Under the pieces are notes generated by a model, which had not been told where the DNA came from, ran no database searches, and saw only the letters and a list, made by a program, of their open reading frames with translations. Made by a program: the position numbers and the translations under genes. Shown here in pieces: positions 45,891 to 54,291 of a stretch of DNA of 54,291 bases. How positions within the stretch are numbered: position 1 is the stretch's first letter; each line of letters begins with the position of its first letter. Origin of the DNA: Clostridia bacterium (lineage in GTDB: Bacteria; Bacillota; Clostridia; Oscillospirales; Acutalibacteraceae); contig JAFXGM010000042.1 in assembly GCA_017513195.1 (NCBI GenBank), positions 1-54,291 of the forward strand, in the 5' to 3' direction.

Positions 45891-47938
45891 AAATAACACT
45901 TGCTAAAACCGCAGGCTTTTGCTTTGGTGTAAACCGCGCGGTACAAATGGTATATGATTTGGTTGATAGTGGTGAACGGGTTTGCACGTTGGGTCCTATT
46001 ATTCACAACAGCCAGATGGTAGAAGAGCTTACCTCAAAAGGTGTGCGCGTTGTAAACACACCGGACGAGGCACAAAGGGATGAAACATTGGTTATTCGTT
46101 CACATGGTGTCGGAAAAGCTGTGTATGACGAAGCAGAAAGCGTTGGGGTAAAGGTTTGCGACGCAACCTGCCCCTTTGTTGCAAAGATACATAAAATCGT
46201 TGCAGAGCAATCGGCCGGCGGTGACATAATATTGATAGCCGGCGACGAAAAACACCACGAGGTTATCGGCATCACAGGTCATTGTACGTCACCGTATTAC
46301 GTTTTTTCTTCTATAGAAGAACTCGAAAATTTGCTCGAAAATCATCCCAAAATTAAGAAAATTCCCGTTTCGGTGGTGTCACAGACCACTTTTAACGCAA
46401 AAAAATGGGAAAATGCGCAAATTTTTTTAAAAAAAGTATGTACAAATGCAAAAATATTTGATACAATATGTAACGCTACGTCGACTAGACAAACCGAGGC
46501 ACAAGAGCTTGCCGCTGCCAATGATGTAATGGTTGTAATCGGAGGAAGGCACAGCTCTAACACCGTCAAGCTTTATGACGTGTGTGTGGCTCTTTGTCAA
46601 AATACCCATTTGATAGAAACTGCGGCCGAGCTAAAGCCCGAGTGGTTTCTTACAGCAAATAAGGTTGGCGTTGTCGCGGGTGCATCTACACCTGCGGGTA
46701 TAATAAAGGAGGTTATTAAAACCATGTCGGAAAATTTACAACCTGTAGAAGAGCAAGTAGAGCTTGCTCAAAAAAGCTTCGAAGAAATGACAGATGAGGA
46801 AGCATTTGAAGCTTCGCTCAACAGCCTTACTGGCGAGCAGAAGGTATGCGGTACTGTAGTAGCAGTAAACGCTACCGAAATTACTGTAGATATTGGCCGT
46901 GGTGTTACCGGTTACGTTTCTGCAGATGAGTACTCATCAGAACCAGTTGACTTATTAAGCGAGGTTAAGGTGGATGATAAGCTCAATCTTATCATTATGA
47001 AGATCAGTGATCAGGAAGGAACCGCAATGCTTTCAAAGCGTCGTTACGATGCTATTGCAGGTTGGGACAATATAGTTGCAGCCAAGGATTCGGGCGAAGT
47101 GCTTCACGGCACAGTTCGTGACGTAATCAAGGGCGGCGTAGTAGTGTACTCAAACAATGTTCGCGTATTTATCCCTGCTTCACAGGCTACCGCTTCAAGA
47201 AATGATGCTCTTGAAGACTTAAAGGGTCAGGAAGTTGATTTCAGAATTATTGAAATCGGCCGCGGTCGTAGAGCAATCGGTTCTATCCGCAGCGTACTTC
47301 GCGAGGCTCGTAAAGAGGCTGAAGAAAAGGTATGGGCATCTATCGCAGTTGGCGATCGCATTACCGGTACTGTTAAATCACTTACAAGCTACGGCGCGTT
47401 TGTTGATATTGGCGGTGTTGACGGAATGGTTCATATTTCTGAACTTTCTTGGAACCGTATCAAGAATCCAGCAGAGGTTGTAGCAGTAGGCGACGAAATC
47501 GAAGTATACGTTAAAGCACTCGATGCTGACAAGAAAAAGATTTCTCTCGGTTACAAAAAGGCTGAGGACAACCCATGGACAATCTTCCAGAGCAATTACA
47601 ACGTTGACGATGTTGTTACAGTTAAGATTGTTAGCATGACTACATACGGCGCATTCGCAAGAATTATTCCTGGCGTTGACGGTCTTATTCACATTTCACA
47701 GATTGCTAATAAGCACGTTGCAAAGCCACAGGATGAGCTTACCGTTGGTCAAGAGGTTGAGGCAAAGATTACCGCTATTGACCTTGACAAAAAGCGCGTT
47801 AGTCTTTCTATCCGTGTTCTTCTTGAGCCTGAGGTTAAAGAAGAGGCAGTTGCCGAGGACGAGGTTGTTGCATCTACTGAAGATGCAGTCGTTGAAGCTC
47901 CTGTAGTAGAAGAAGTAGCAGAGGAAGCTGCAGAATAA
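45887..47938 (+). CDS. ispH: IspH fused to ribosomal protein S1
   Basis: A 683-residue fusion. Residues 1-~278 are IspH (HMBPP reductase, last MEP step): 4Fe-4S cysteines C12 (AGFCFGVNRAV), C95 (DATCPF) and C195 (CNATSTRQ), RSHGV, KHHEVIGITGH, SQTTF, and a normal end GASTPAGIIKEVI. Residues ~315-645 carry four S1 RNA-binding domains, for example ITGTVKSLTSYGAFVDIGG, then an acidic Glu/Val/Ala tail. The start is TTG, overlapping the cmk stop, behind AAAGGAAAG. The fusion is a known clostridial arrangement. A strong internal ribosome binding site at the domain border may also give free S1. Confidence 0.95.
   Translation: MKITLAKTAGFCFGVNRAVQMVYDLVDSGERVCTLGPIIHNSQMVEELTSKGVRVVNTPDEAQRDETLVIRSHGVGKAVYDEAESVGVKVCDATCPFVAKIHKIVAEQSAGGDIILIAGDEKHHEVIGITGHCTSPYYVFSSIEELENLLENHPKIKKIPVSVVSQTTFNAKKWENAQIFLKKVCTNAKIFDTICNATSTRQTEAQELAAANDVMVVIGGRHSSNTVKLYDVCVALCQNTHLIETAAELKPEWFLTANKVGVVAGASTPAGIIKEVIKTMSENLQPVEEQVELAQKSFEEMTDEEAFEASLNSLTGEQKVCGTVVAVNATEITVDIGRGVTGYVSADEYSSEPVDLLSEVKVDDKLNLIIMKISDQEGTAMLSKRRYDAIAGWDNIVAAKDSGEVLHGTVRDVIKGGVVVYSNNVRVFIPASQATASRNDALEDLKGQEVDFRIIEIGRGRRAIGSIRSVLREARKEAEEKVWASIAVGDRITGTVKSLTSYGAFVDIGGVDGMVHISELSWNRIKNPAEVVAVGDEIEVYVKALDADKKKISLGYKKAEDNPWTIFQSNYNVDDVVTVKIVSMTTYGAFARIIPGVDGLIHISQIANKHVAKPQDELTVGQEVEAKITAIDLDKKRVSLSIRVLLEPEVKEEAVAEDEVVASTEDAVVEAPVVEEVAEEAAE
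46705..46726 (+). promoter_or_regulatory. Internal ribosome binding site and start for free S1
   Basis: AAAGGAGG (46705-46712) lies 11 bases before an in-frame ATG (46724; Met280) exactly at the IspH/S1 border. The product would begin MSENLQPVEEQV, like a stand-alone S1. The spacing is slightly long. The same bases encode the conserved IspH end (IKEV), so the match could be partly accidental. Confidence 0.5.
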
Positions 47939-47951
47939 TTTATACTTTATT

Positions 47952-47984
47952 TCACGCCCAGAGTTAGTCTTTGGGCGTGATTTT
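47952..47984 (+). terminator. Terminator after ispH-S1
   Basis: TCACGCCCA pairs with TGGGCGTGA around 11 bases and is followed by TTTTG. Confidence 0.8.
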
Positions 47985-48002
47985 GTAAACGAGGTAAAAC
48001 AA

Positions 48003-49172
48003 ATGCTTGATTTTGAGTATTATACTCCTACAAAGGTGTTTTTTGGTAAAGGTCGAGAAAAAGAAGTAGGTAAAATTATATCTCAATATGGTTATAAAAA
48101 AATAATGCTGCAGTATGGTAAAGGCAGCATTAAGAAAAACGGACTTTATGACTGTATTATTAATTTGCTTAAAGAGTATGATATAGAGTTTGTCGAAATG
48201 GGCGGGGTAGAGCCTAATCCAAAAATAGAGTTTGTGCGCGAGGCAGTGCATATTGCTAAACGCGAAGGGGTAGAGCTTGTTTTAGCCGTTGGTGGCGGTA
48301 GTGTTATCGACGCTGCAAAGTATACAGCGCTTGGTGCGGTAACTGACTGCGATGTGTGGGACTTTGTTGTGGGCAAGCAAAAGCCAACGTCGGCTTTGCC
48401 TGTGGCCTGCGTGCTTACTATTGCGGCCGCCGGTAGCGAAATGAGCTGGTCGGCAGTGGTTTCTGATTTGTCGCTTAATATGAAACGTGGTTTGGCAAGT
48501 GATTTAATAAGACCTCTTTTTGCTGTGTGCAATCCAGAGCTTACTTACACTGTAAGCTCTTATCAGACGGCTTGCGGAATAACGGATATTATGGCACATA
48601 CTATGGAACGCTATTTTACACCCTGCGAGCCTACAGATATTACCGACCAAATATCCGAGGGTATATTGCGTTCTGTAATAAATGCGGCAAGGGTGGTAAT
48701 GAAAGAACCCAACAATTATGAGGCACGCGCCAATATTATGTGGGCATCAAGCCTTTCGCATAATAATCTCACAGGTTGTGGCAGAATAAATTCGCTTCCG
48801 GTGCATCAGCTTGAACACGCTGTAAGTGGTGAATATGATAACGTAGCTCATGGTGCGGGACTTGCGGTGCTGTTTCCTGCCTGGGCCAAATATGTATATA
48901 CATATAATATACCTCGTTTTGCACAGTTTGCCCGAAATGTATGGGGTGTAAACGAAGTCGATGATAAAAAAGCAGCCGAATTGGGTATTGAGTCAATGAC
49001 AGAGTTTTTTAAATCTATAGGTATGCCATCTACCTTACGCGAATTTGGTATAAATTTGGATGCTATTGATAAACTTACAGATTTATGTACGTTTAATAAT
49101 ACGCGTACTGTAGACAGCGTAATAAAACTTGGCAGCAAAGAAATAAAAGATATTTTTAAGCTTTGTTGTTGA
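48003..49172 (+). CDS. Iron-containing alcohol dehydrogenase, BDH type
   Basis: A 389-residue type III alcohol dehydrogenase resembling butanol dehydrogenases. FEYYTPTKVFFGKG at the N-terminus, nucleotide loop AVGGGSVIDAAKYTALG, and metal ligands in CGITDIMAHTMERYF (Asp, His), LPVHQLEHAVSG (His) and DNVAHGAGLAVLFPAW (His). It reduces aldehydes with NAD(P)H during fermentation; the substrate is not predictable. ACGAGG precedes the ATG. No separate promoter is obvious, so part of its expression may be read-through from the S1 operon. Confidence 0.93.
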   Translation: MLDFEYYTPTKVFFGKGREKEVGKIISQYGYKKIMLQYGKGSIKKNGLYDCIINLLKEYDIEFVEMGGVEPNPKIEFVREAVHIAKREGVELVLAVGGGSVIDAAKYTALGAVTDCDVWDFVVGKQKPTSALPVACVLTIAAAGSEMSWSAVVSDLSLNMKRGLASDLIRPLFAVCNPELTYTVSSYQTACGITDIMAHTMERYFTPCEPTDITDQISEGILRSVINAARVVMKEPNNYEARANIMWASSLSHNNLTGCGRINSLPVHQLEHAVSGEYDNVAHGAGLAVLFPAWAKYVYTYNIPRFAQFARNVWGVNEVDDKKAAELGIESMTEFFKSIGMPSTLREFGINLDAIDKLTDLCTFNNTRTVDSVIKLGSKEIKDIFKLCC

Positions 49173-49188
49173 TACTTTAAACTATCAC

Positions 49189-49217
49189 TTGAAATAAATT
49201 TATATATGTGTTAAATT
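49189..49217 (+). promoter_or_regulatory. Promoter of the ThrE genes
   Basis: TTGAAA, 17-bp spacer, TAAATT. Confidence 0.5.
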
Positions 49218-49243
49218 ATGTTGCGGTAAAGGACGGTGAAATT

Positions 49244-50017
49244 ATGACACTTACAAAGGCAGAGGAATATAAACTGCTACATTTGTTGCTAGATATGGGT
49301 GAGATGATGATGTGCTCAGGCGGTGAGGTTCGTCGCGTTGAAAACACGTTGTCGCTGATGGGCAAGGCTTATGGCGCTACAGAAACCAACGTATTGGTTA
49401 TAACGGCAAGTATTGTGCTTACAATGAAATTTGCCGACGGCAACCTTATAACCGAAAGCCGACGTGTAGAAAGCCCCGGCAGCAACAAGCTGTGGCGACT
49501 TGAAGGTCTTAATGCGCTTAGCCGTAAGTGTTGTGAAAATCCGTTACCAATAGACGAGTTGGAGCTTGAAATAAAGGGCTGTAAGCAGCCTGCAAATTTG
49601 TGGAAGTTTTATTTAGGCTCTGCTTTAGCGGCAGGTGCGTTTGCCGTATTTTTTGGCGGCAATATTCTTGATGGAATAATTGCTGCAGTTTTTGCATTGT
49701 TGGTTTGCTTCTTTCAAAGAAAGTTATCAAGCGTTTTTCCAAACAACATAATATTTAATATAGTATGTTCGTTTGTTGTGGGCGTATTGATTTGTATGGC
49801 TACAAGGTTTATACCAACAACGCATACAGATATGGTTATAATAGGTGTTATAATGCTGCTTATTCCGGGTATTGCATTCACTAATTCTATGCGCGATATT
49901 TTAGTAGGTGATACTATATCGGGACTTATGCGGTTGATTGAAAGTTTGCTTTGGGCGGCAGGTCTTGCAGTCGGCTTTATGCTTGCAATTCTTCTGGTGG
50001 GAGGTATTGCGATATGA
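49244..50017 (+). CDS. Threonine/serine exporter, large half (ThrE N-domain)
   Basis: A 257-residue protein of the ThrE/DUF1212 family. The cytosolic N-terminal part (~1-115) has LLDMGEMMMCSGGEVRRVEN, and a Thr/Ser-exporter signature follows in LITESRRVESPGSNKLWRLE. About five membrane helices follow, with LIPGIAFTNSMRDILVGDT near the end. I start at the ATG at 49244; the frame from 49208 overlaps the promoter. The split form needs its partner encoded next, with which it overlaps by 4 bases. Confidence 0.9.
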   Translation: MTLTKAEEYKLLHLLLDMGEMMMCSGGEVRRVENTLSLMGKAYGATETNVLVITASIVLTMKFADGNLITESRRVESPGSNKLWRLEGLNALSRKCCENPLPIDELELEIKGCKQPANLWKFYLGSALAAGAFAVFFGGNILDGIIAAVFALLVCFFQRKLSSVFPNNIIFNIVCSFVVGVLICMATRFIPTTHTDMVIIGVIMLLIPGIAFTNSMRDILVGDTISGLMRLIESLLWAAGLAVGFMLAILLVGGIAI

Positions 50018-50463
50018 ATGAAATTACAATTCAGCTAATAACCGGAATGTTAGGTTCACTGGGATTTGCTTTATTGTTTGGACTTAAAAAGCAATATCTT
50101 ATAGTTGCGGCGCTTGGCGGTCTGCTTAACTGGGGACTGTATTTACTTGGTATGCATTGGTTGAATAATATATTCTTTGCGGGACTTTTAGCTTCGGCTT
50201 CATCTGCGCTTTACAGTGAAATTATGGCGCGTGTAAAAAAAGCGCCTGCAACACTTTTCTTTATAACTTCGGTGATTCCGCTAATTCCCGGTAGAGCACT
50301 TTATTATACCTGCAGCAATGCGGTAATGCGAAACTGGGCAGAAGCTAAAAGTTACGCAAATATTACCTTGCAATATGCGCTATCAATCGCGGCCGGCGCA
50401 TGTATAATTTGGGCAATAACGCTTACAATAGAAAATATAAAAAAGAACAAAAAAATCAAATAA
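50014..50463 (+). CDS. Threonine/serine exporter, small half (ThrE C-domain)
   Basis: A 149-residue membrane protein of the ThrE_2/DUF3815 family with four to five helices. Characteristic are GSLGFALLFGLKKQYL, GGLLNWGLYLLG, SALYSEIMARVKKAPATLFF and SVIPLIPGRALYYT. The start ATGA overlaps the partner's stop; a longer frame from 49951 runs inside the partner gene and is rejected. The two halves together make a complete exporter of the ThrE type. Confidence 0.9.
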   Translation: MNEITIQLITGMLGSLGFALLFGLKKQYLIVAALGGLLNWGLYLLGMHWLNNIFFAGLLASASSALYSEIMARVKKAPATLFFITSVIPLIPGRALYYTCSNAVMRNWAEAKSYANITLQYALSIAAGACIIWAITLTIENIKKNKKIK

Positions 50464-50466
50464 AAA

Positions 50467-50512
50467 AACACCCTTATTTGTTAGAAAAAAACTGTTGACA
50501 AATAGGGGTGTT
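50467..50512. repeat. Long inverted repeat overlapping the rpsL promoter
   Basis: Arms of 15 bp, AACACCCTTATTTGT / ACAAATAGGGGTGTT, with one mismatch that is a G-U pair in RNA. The loop is 16 bases. It could end the ThrE transcript, but no T run follows. The right arm covers most of the rpsL -35 box. Confidence 0.65.
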
Positions 50513-50523
50513 GGTGTTATTAT
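50495..50523 (+). promoter_or_regulatory. Promoter of the str operon
   Basis: TTGACA, 17-bp spacer, TATTAT. Confidence 0.8.
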
Positions 50524-50590
50524 ATGATAGCGTGCGAAACTGTGCGTAGTTTCGTGCTGGCTATTTTTTAAAGAAAGGAGATAGTGAATA

Positions 50591-51013
50591 GTGCCTACCT
50601 TTAACCAATTAGTTCGTAGCGGTCGTGAAACCGTTGAAAAGAAGGCTAAGGCTCCTGCACTTTTAAAGGGCTACAACTCTATGAAGCGCAACCTTACCGA
50701 CAACGATTCACCGCAGAAACGCGGCGTATGCACAGCTGTTAAAACTTCTACACCTAAGAAGCCTAACTCTGCTCTTCGTAAAATTGCCAGAGTACGTCTT
50801 TCAAACGGCATCGAAGTATCAGCTTACATTCCCGGTATCGGCCACAACTTGCAGGAACACTCTGTTGTTCTTATTCGTGGCGGACGTGTTAAGGACCTTC
50901 CTGGTGTACGTTATCACATCATCAGAGGTACACTTGATACACAGGGTGTAGCTAACAGAATGCAAAGTCGTTCCAAGTATGGCGCAAAGCGTCCTAAAGC
51001 AGGTGCGAAATAA
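50591..51013 (+). CDS. rpsL: Ribosomal protein uS12
   Basis: A 140-residue small-subunit protein at the decoding centre. [12 protein letters not shown] at the N-terminus, [20 protein letters not shown] (the Lys of TPKKPNS is the wild-type, streptomycin-sensitive residue) and [19 protein letters not shown]. The start is GTG at 50591 with AAAGGAGAT upstream. First gene of the str operon. Confidence 0.98.
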   Translation: MPTFNQLVRSGRETVEKKAKAPALLKGYNSMKRNLTDNDSPQKRGVCTAVKTSTPKKPNSALRKIARVRLSNGIEVSAYIPGIGHNLQEHSVVLIRGGRVKDLPGVRYHIIRGTLDTQGVANRMQSRSKYGAKRPKAGAK

Positions 51014-51020
51014 TTTTTTT

Positions 51021-51124
51021 AGAGAATAGACAATCTCTGCTGTAAACCGGCAGGCTTTATATAATAATGAAAGCCTTGTTTGGTGTTAACGGGAATTTGT
51101 CAACTCGAGTACCTATGATATCAT
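51021..51124 (+). promoter_or_regulatory. Structured rpsL-rpsG intercistronic region
   Basis: The 133-base gap is long for this operon. It holds AGAGA/TCTCT (51021-51038), AGGCTTT/AAAGCCT (51052-51076) and the palindrome ATGATATCAT (51115-51124). In E. coli S7 binds the equivalent gap and represses translation; this may be an analogue. Confidence 0.4.
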
Positions 51125-51146
51125 TCCTATGAAGGAGGGAAGTACA

Positions 51147-51617
51147 ATGCCAAGAAGAGGCTTTATTGCAAAACGTGATGTATTGCCAGATCCTATCTAT
51201 AATTCAAAAAAGGTTACTCGCCTTATCAACAACATTATGCTTGACGGTAAGAAGGGTGTAGCTCAGAAGATAGTTTACGGTGCTTTTGACATCATCAGTG
51301 AAAAAACAGGTAAAGAACCACTTGAAGTATTTGATGCTGCTATGGAAAACATTATGCCACAGCTCGAATGTAAAGCAGTTCGTAAGGGTGGTGCCACATA
51401 TCAGGTTCCATTCGAGGTTCGTCCTGAAAGAAAGCAGACTCTAGCGTTACGTTGGCTTACAATGTTTAGCCGTCAGCGTTCAGAGCGCACAATGAAAGAG
51501 CGTCTTGCAAACGAAATTATCGATGCTACTAACGGCTTAGGTAATGCTGTTAAGAGACGTGAAGAAATGCACAGAACAGCAGAAGCAAACAAGGCTTTTG
51601 CTCATTACAGATGGTAA
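51147..51617 (+). CDS. rpsG: Ribosomal protein uS7
   Basis: A 156-residue 16S rRNA-binding assembly protein. [20 protein letters not shown] at the N-terminus, [40 protein letters not shown], ending [24 protein letters not shown] fixes the ATG at 51147; the in-frame start 18 bases upstream is within the leader. Confidence 0.98.
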   Translation: MPRRGFIAKRDVLPDPIYNSKKVTRLINNIMLDGKKGVAQKIVYGAFDIISEKTGKEPLEVFDAAMENIMPQLECKAVRKGGATYQVPFEVRPERKQTLALRWLTMFSRQRSERTMKERLANEIIDATNGLGNAVKRREEMHRTAEANKAFAHYRW

Positions 51618-51658
51618 TTTGTTAAAGACCGCGTAAGACACGCGGATGGAGGTTAAAA

Positions 51659-53737
51659 ATGCCAAGAAAAGTATCTCTTGAAATGACAAGAAATATTGGT
51701 ATCATGGCTCATATCGACGCCGGTAAAACAACCACCACAGAGCGTATCCTTTTCTACACCGGTGTAAACCGTAAGATGGGTGAAACTCATGATGGCGGCG
51801 CAACCATGGACTGGATGGCACAGGAGCAGGAGCGTGGTATTACCATTACTTCTGCTGCTACCACATGTTTCTGGAATGACCATCGTATCAATATCATCGA
51901 CACTCCCGGACACGTTGACTTTACTGTTGAAGTTCAGCGTTCACTTCGCGTACTTGACGGTTCTGTAACCGTACTTTGCGCTAAGGGCGGTGTTGAGCCT
52001 CAGTCTGAAACCGTTTGGCACCAGGCTGACGAATACAAAGTACCCCGTATGATCTATGTAAACAAGATGGACATTATGGGTGCTGACTTCTATCACGTAC
52101 TTGATATGGTTAAAGAGCGTTTCAACTGCAACGCAGTTCCGATTCAGCTTCCTATCGGTAGTGAGGATACCTTTAAGGGTATCATCGACCTTGTTCGCAA
52201 CGAGGCCGAAGTTTATTATGACGATCTCGGTAAGGATGTTCGCCGTGAGGAAATCCCCGAAGATATGAAAGAAATCGCCGAGAAGTATCGTACCGCTCTT
52301 ATTGAGTCTATTGTTGAAATGGACGAAGAATTGATGGAAAAATACTTTGAAGGTGAAGAACCAACAGAAGAACAGATGAAGAAGATCATTCGTAAGGCTA
52401 CTATAGCTAACGAGATGGTTCCGATTTGTTGCGGTACTTCTTATCGTAACAAGGGCGTTCAGCCACTTCTTGACGCTATCGTTGATTATATGCCAGCTCC
52501 TACCGACGTAGAAGCTATTAAGGGCGTAAATCCTGATACAGACGAAGAGGAACAGAGAATTTCTTCTGATACAGAGCCATTTGCAGCTCTTGCATTCAAG
52601 ATTGCAACCGACCCATTTGTTGGTAAGATTTGCTATTTCCGTGTTTATTCAGGTACTGTTGATGCAGGCGCCGGCGTTTATAACACAGTTAAGCAGAACC
52701 GCGAAAGAATGGGCCGTATATTACAGATGCACGCTAATCACCGTGAAGACCTTGAAACCTGCTACGCAGGCGACATTGCAGCGGCTGTTGGTCTTAAAAA
52801 CACCACAACGGGTGATACACTTTGCGACGAAAAGCATCCTATCATTCTTGAATCAATGAACTTCCCGGAACCTGTTATCCGTGTTGCTATCGAGCCTAAG
52901 ACAAAGGCTGGTCAGGAAAAGATGGGTATCGCTCTTGCAAAGCTTGCTGAAGAAGATCCAACCTTTAAGTGCTACACCGATGAAGAAACCGGTCAGACAA
53001 TTATTGCCGGTATGGGTGAATTACACCTCGAAATCATCGTTGACCGTCTGCTCCGCGAATTTAAGGTAGAAGCAAACGTTGGTGCTCCTCAGGTTGCATA
53101 CAAAGAAAGCATCCGCAAGAAGGTTGACCACGAGACCAAGTACAAACGTCAGTCTGGTGGTTCAGGTCAGTACGGTCACGTTAAGATCATTCTTGAACCT
53201 AATGAGACAGGTAAGGGTTACGAATTCATTAACTCTGTTACCGGTGGTACCGTTCCTAAGGAATATATTCCTGCTGTTGACCAAGGTATCCAAGGTGCAT
53301 TACACGCAGGTGTACTTGCAGGTTACCCGGTTGTTGACGTTAAGGTAACACTTTACGATGGTTCATACCACGAAGTTGACTCTTCTGAAATGGCATTTAA
53401 GATTGCAGGTAGTATGGCATTCAAAGAAGCTTGCCGTATAGCTGATCCTGTGCTTCTTGAGCCTATCATGAAGGTTACAGTTATAGTTCCTGAAGAGTAT
53501 ATGGGCGACGTTATCGGCGACCTTAACTCACGTCGTGGCGAAATTCAGGGCTTTGAAGACCGTTCAGGTCTTAAGCAGATTAACGCTCGCGTACCTCTTG
53601 GTGATATGTTTGGTTACGCTACCGACCTTCGTTCTAAAACACAGGGCCGTGGTCAGTATGTAATGGAACCAGACGGTTACAAGGAAGTTCCAAAGAGCAT
53701 TGCTGAAAAGATTATCTCTAACAGAGCTAAAAACTAA
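51659..53737 (+). CDS. fusA: Elongation factor G
   Basis: A 692-residue translocation GTPase. G1 [19 protein letters not shown], switch region [15 protein letters not shown]3 DTPGHVDF, G4 NKMD, then domains II-V including [16 protein letters not shown] and a C-terminal [16 protein letters not shown]. Length is standard for the primary EF-G. GGATGGAGG precedes the ATG. Its codon usage is visibly richer in the preferred GGT/CGT/AAG codons than the accessory genes, as expected for high expression. Confidence 0.98.
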   Translation: MPRKVSLEMTRNIGIMAHIDAGKTTTTERILFYTGVNRKMGETHDGGATMDWMAQEQERGITITSAATTCFWNDHRINIIDTPGHVDFTVEVQRSLRVLDGSVTVLCAKGGVEPQSETVWHQADEYKVPRMIYVNKMDIMGADFYHVLDMVKERFNCNAVPIQLPIGSEDTFKGIIDLVRNEAEVYYDDLGKDVRREEIPEDMKEIAEKYRTALIESIVEMDEELMEKYFEGEEPTEEQMKKIIRKATIANEMVPICCGTSYRNKGVQPLLDAIVDYMPAPTDVEAIKGVNPDTDEEEQRISSDTEPFAALAFKIATDPFVGKICYFRVYSGTVDAGAGVYNTVKQNRERMGRILQMHANHREDLETCYAGDIAAAVGLKNTTTGDTLCDEKHPIILESMNFPEPVIRVAIEPKTKAGQEKMGIALAKLAEEDPTFKCYTDEETGQTIIAGMGELHLEIIVDRLLREFKVEANVGAPQVAYKESIRKKVDHETKYKRQSGGSGQYGHVKIILEPNETGKGYEFINSVTGGTVPKEYIPAVDQGIQGALHAGVLAGYPVVDVKVTLYDGSYHEVDSSEMAFKIAGSMAFKEACRIADPVLLEPIMKVTVIVPEEYMGDVIGDLNSRRGEIQGFEDRSGLKQINARVPLGDMFGYATDLRSKTQGRGQYVMEPDGYKEVPKSIAEKIISNRAKN

Positions 53738-53751
53738 TCTTTTTAACTTTT

Positions 53752-53790
53752 CAAATAATGCTTGAAATTTTGAGCATTATTTGGTAAACT
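53752..53790 (+). promoter_or_regulatory. fusA-tuf hairpin with a possible tuf promoter
   Basis: A perfect 11-bp inverted repeat, CAAATAATGCT / AGCATTATTTG (53752-53783), with a 10-base loop. Nested in it is TTGAAA (53762-53767), 17-bp spacer, TAAACT (53785-53790). No T run follows the hairpin, so it is not a typical terminator. Confidence 0.45.
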
Positions 53791-53835
53791 ATATTTATCT
53801 AAAAATTAACTTTACTTTTTTAGGAGGAAATTCAA

Positions 53836-54291
53836 ATGGCAAAGGCAAAATTTGAACGTAACAAGCCACATGTTAACATTGGCACAATCGGTCACGTTGA
53901 CCATGGTAAGACCACTCTTACCGCTGCAATCACTAAGTATCTTTCACTCAAGGGCCAGGCTGCATTCGAAGATTATGCAAACATCGATAAGGCTCCAGAA
54001 GAAAGAGAACGTGGTATCACAATTAACACCGCTCACGTTGAGTACGAAACTGACGCTCGTCACTACGCTCACGTTGACTGCCCAGGACACGCTGACTATG
54101 TTAAGAACATGATCACCGGTGCTGCTCAGATGGACGGAGCAATCCTAGTTGTTGCTGCTACTGATGGTCCAATGCCTCAAACAAGAGAGCACATCCTTCT
54201 TGCTAGACAAGTTGGTGTTCCATACATTGTAGTATTCATGAACAAGACTGACCTTGTTGACGACGAAGAGCTTCTCGAACTCGTTGAGATG
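53836..54291 (+). CDS. tuf: Elongation factor Tu, 5' part only
   Basis: The first 152 codons of EF-Tu, cut by the window end. [20 protein letters not shown] leads into G1 [15 protein letters not shown], then [17 protein letters not shown] (switch I), [12 protein letters not shown] (switch II) and the guanine-specificity motif NKTD (Thr where Cys is common). AGGAGG lies before the ATG at 53836. It delivers aminoacyl-tRNA to the ribosome. No stop is in view, so completeness cannot be judged. Confidence 0.98.
   Translation, partial: MAKAKFERNKPHVNIGTIGHVDHGKTTLTAAITKYLSLKGQAAFEDYANIDKAPEERERGITINTAHVEYETDARHYAHVDCPGHADYVKNMITGAAQMDGAILVVAATDGPMPQTREHILLARQVGVPYIVVFMNKTDLVDDEELLELVEM

Noticed and set aside
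53852-54112. Open frame of 86 codons at the window end
   Set aside because: It is a shifted frame of tuf, whose real frame starts at 53836 and runs off the window without a stop.

Overview
The window looks like a chromosomal segment of an anaerobic gut-type clostridium, most likely Oscillospirales/Ruminococcaceae-like. This rests on low-to-moderate GC with many AT-rich intergenic promoters, strong AGGAGG-type ribosome binding sites, an IspH fused to ribosomal protein S1, a short HisG with HisZ, an adjacent DUF5685 and J-domain gene pair, and a cluster of AraC-regulated glycoside hydrolases without signal peptides. No database search was run, so the placement is an inference.

Region 1 (1-20 kb) is accessory. 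It begins with the 3' end of a surface protein. Next come AraC + GH2 + GH51 arabinofuranosidase, a divergent XRE / TPR-membrane pair, three tandem cytosolic GH16 paralogues, a GH4 glycosidase divergent from an AraC gene, a DUF4886 hydrolase with a small PQ-loop-like membrane protein, and a ROK - GH2 beta-mannosidase - SIS isomerase operon divergent from a third AraC gene. All the glycosidases appear cytoplasmic, so they probably finish off imported plant-type oligosaccharides. No ABC or PTS sugar transporter is present. dCMP deaminase, an MFS transporter, a HAD phosphatase and rpmB close this part.

Region 2 (21-31.5 kb) is a complete, tightly packed histidine operon led by a TrpR/YerC-family regulator: hisZ-G-D-C-B-H-A-F-IE and a PHP histidinol phosphatase. 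It has a consensus promoter and a candidate operator dyad. A ZIP metal transporter and a DUF4886 lipoprotein follow in the same direction.

Region 3 (31.5-37 kb) holds a GH3 enzyme, two duplicated SGNH hydrolases with a near-identical central tract, and an ECF sigma / membrane anti-sigma-like pair.

Region 4 (37-54.3 kb) is mostly core: uvrB-uvrA; DUF5685, J-domain and membrane genes; a YhiN-like flavoprotein, cmk and ispH-rpsA; an iron alcohol dehydrogenase; a split ThrE exporter; and the str operon rpsL-rpsG-fusA-tuf, with tuf cut by the window end.

No tRNA, rRNA, CRISPR array, insertion sequence, prophage or recognisable defence system was found. No gene-free stretch exceeds 300 bases. The most interesting signals are regulatory: 21-bp-spaced direct repeats before the GH2 promoter, paired dyads around the XRE promoter, the dyad before the his operon, and a strong internal ribosome binding site that could release free S1 from the ispH fusion.
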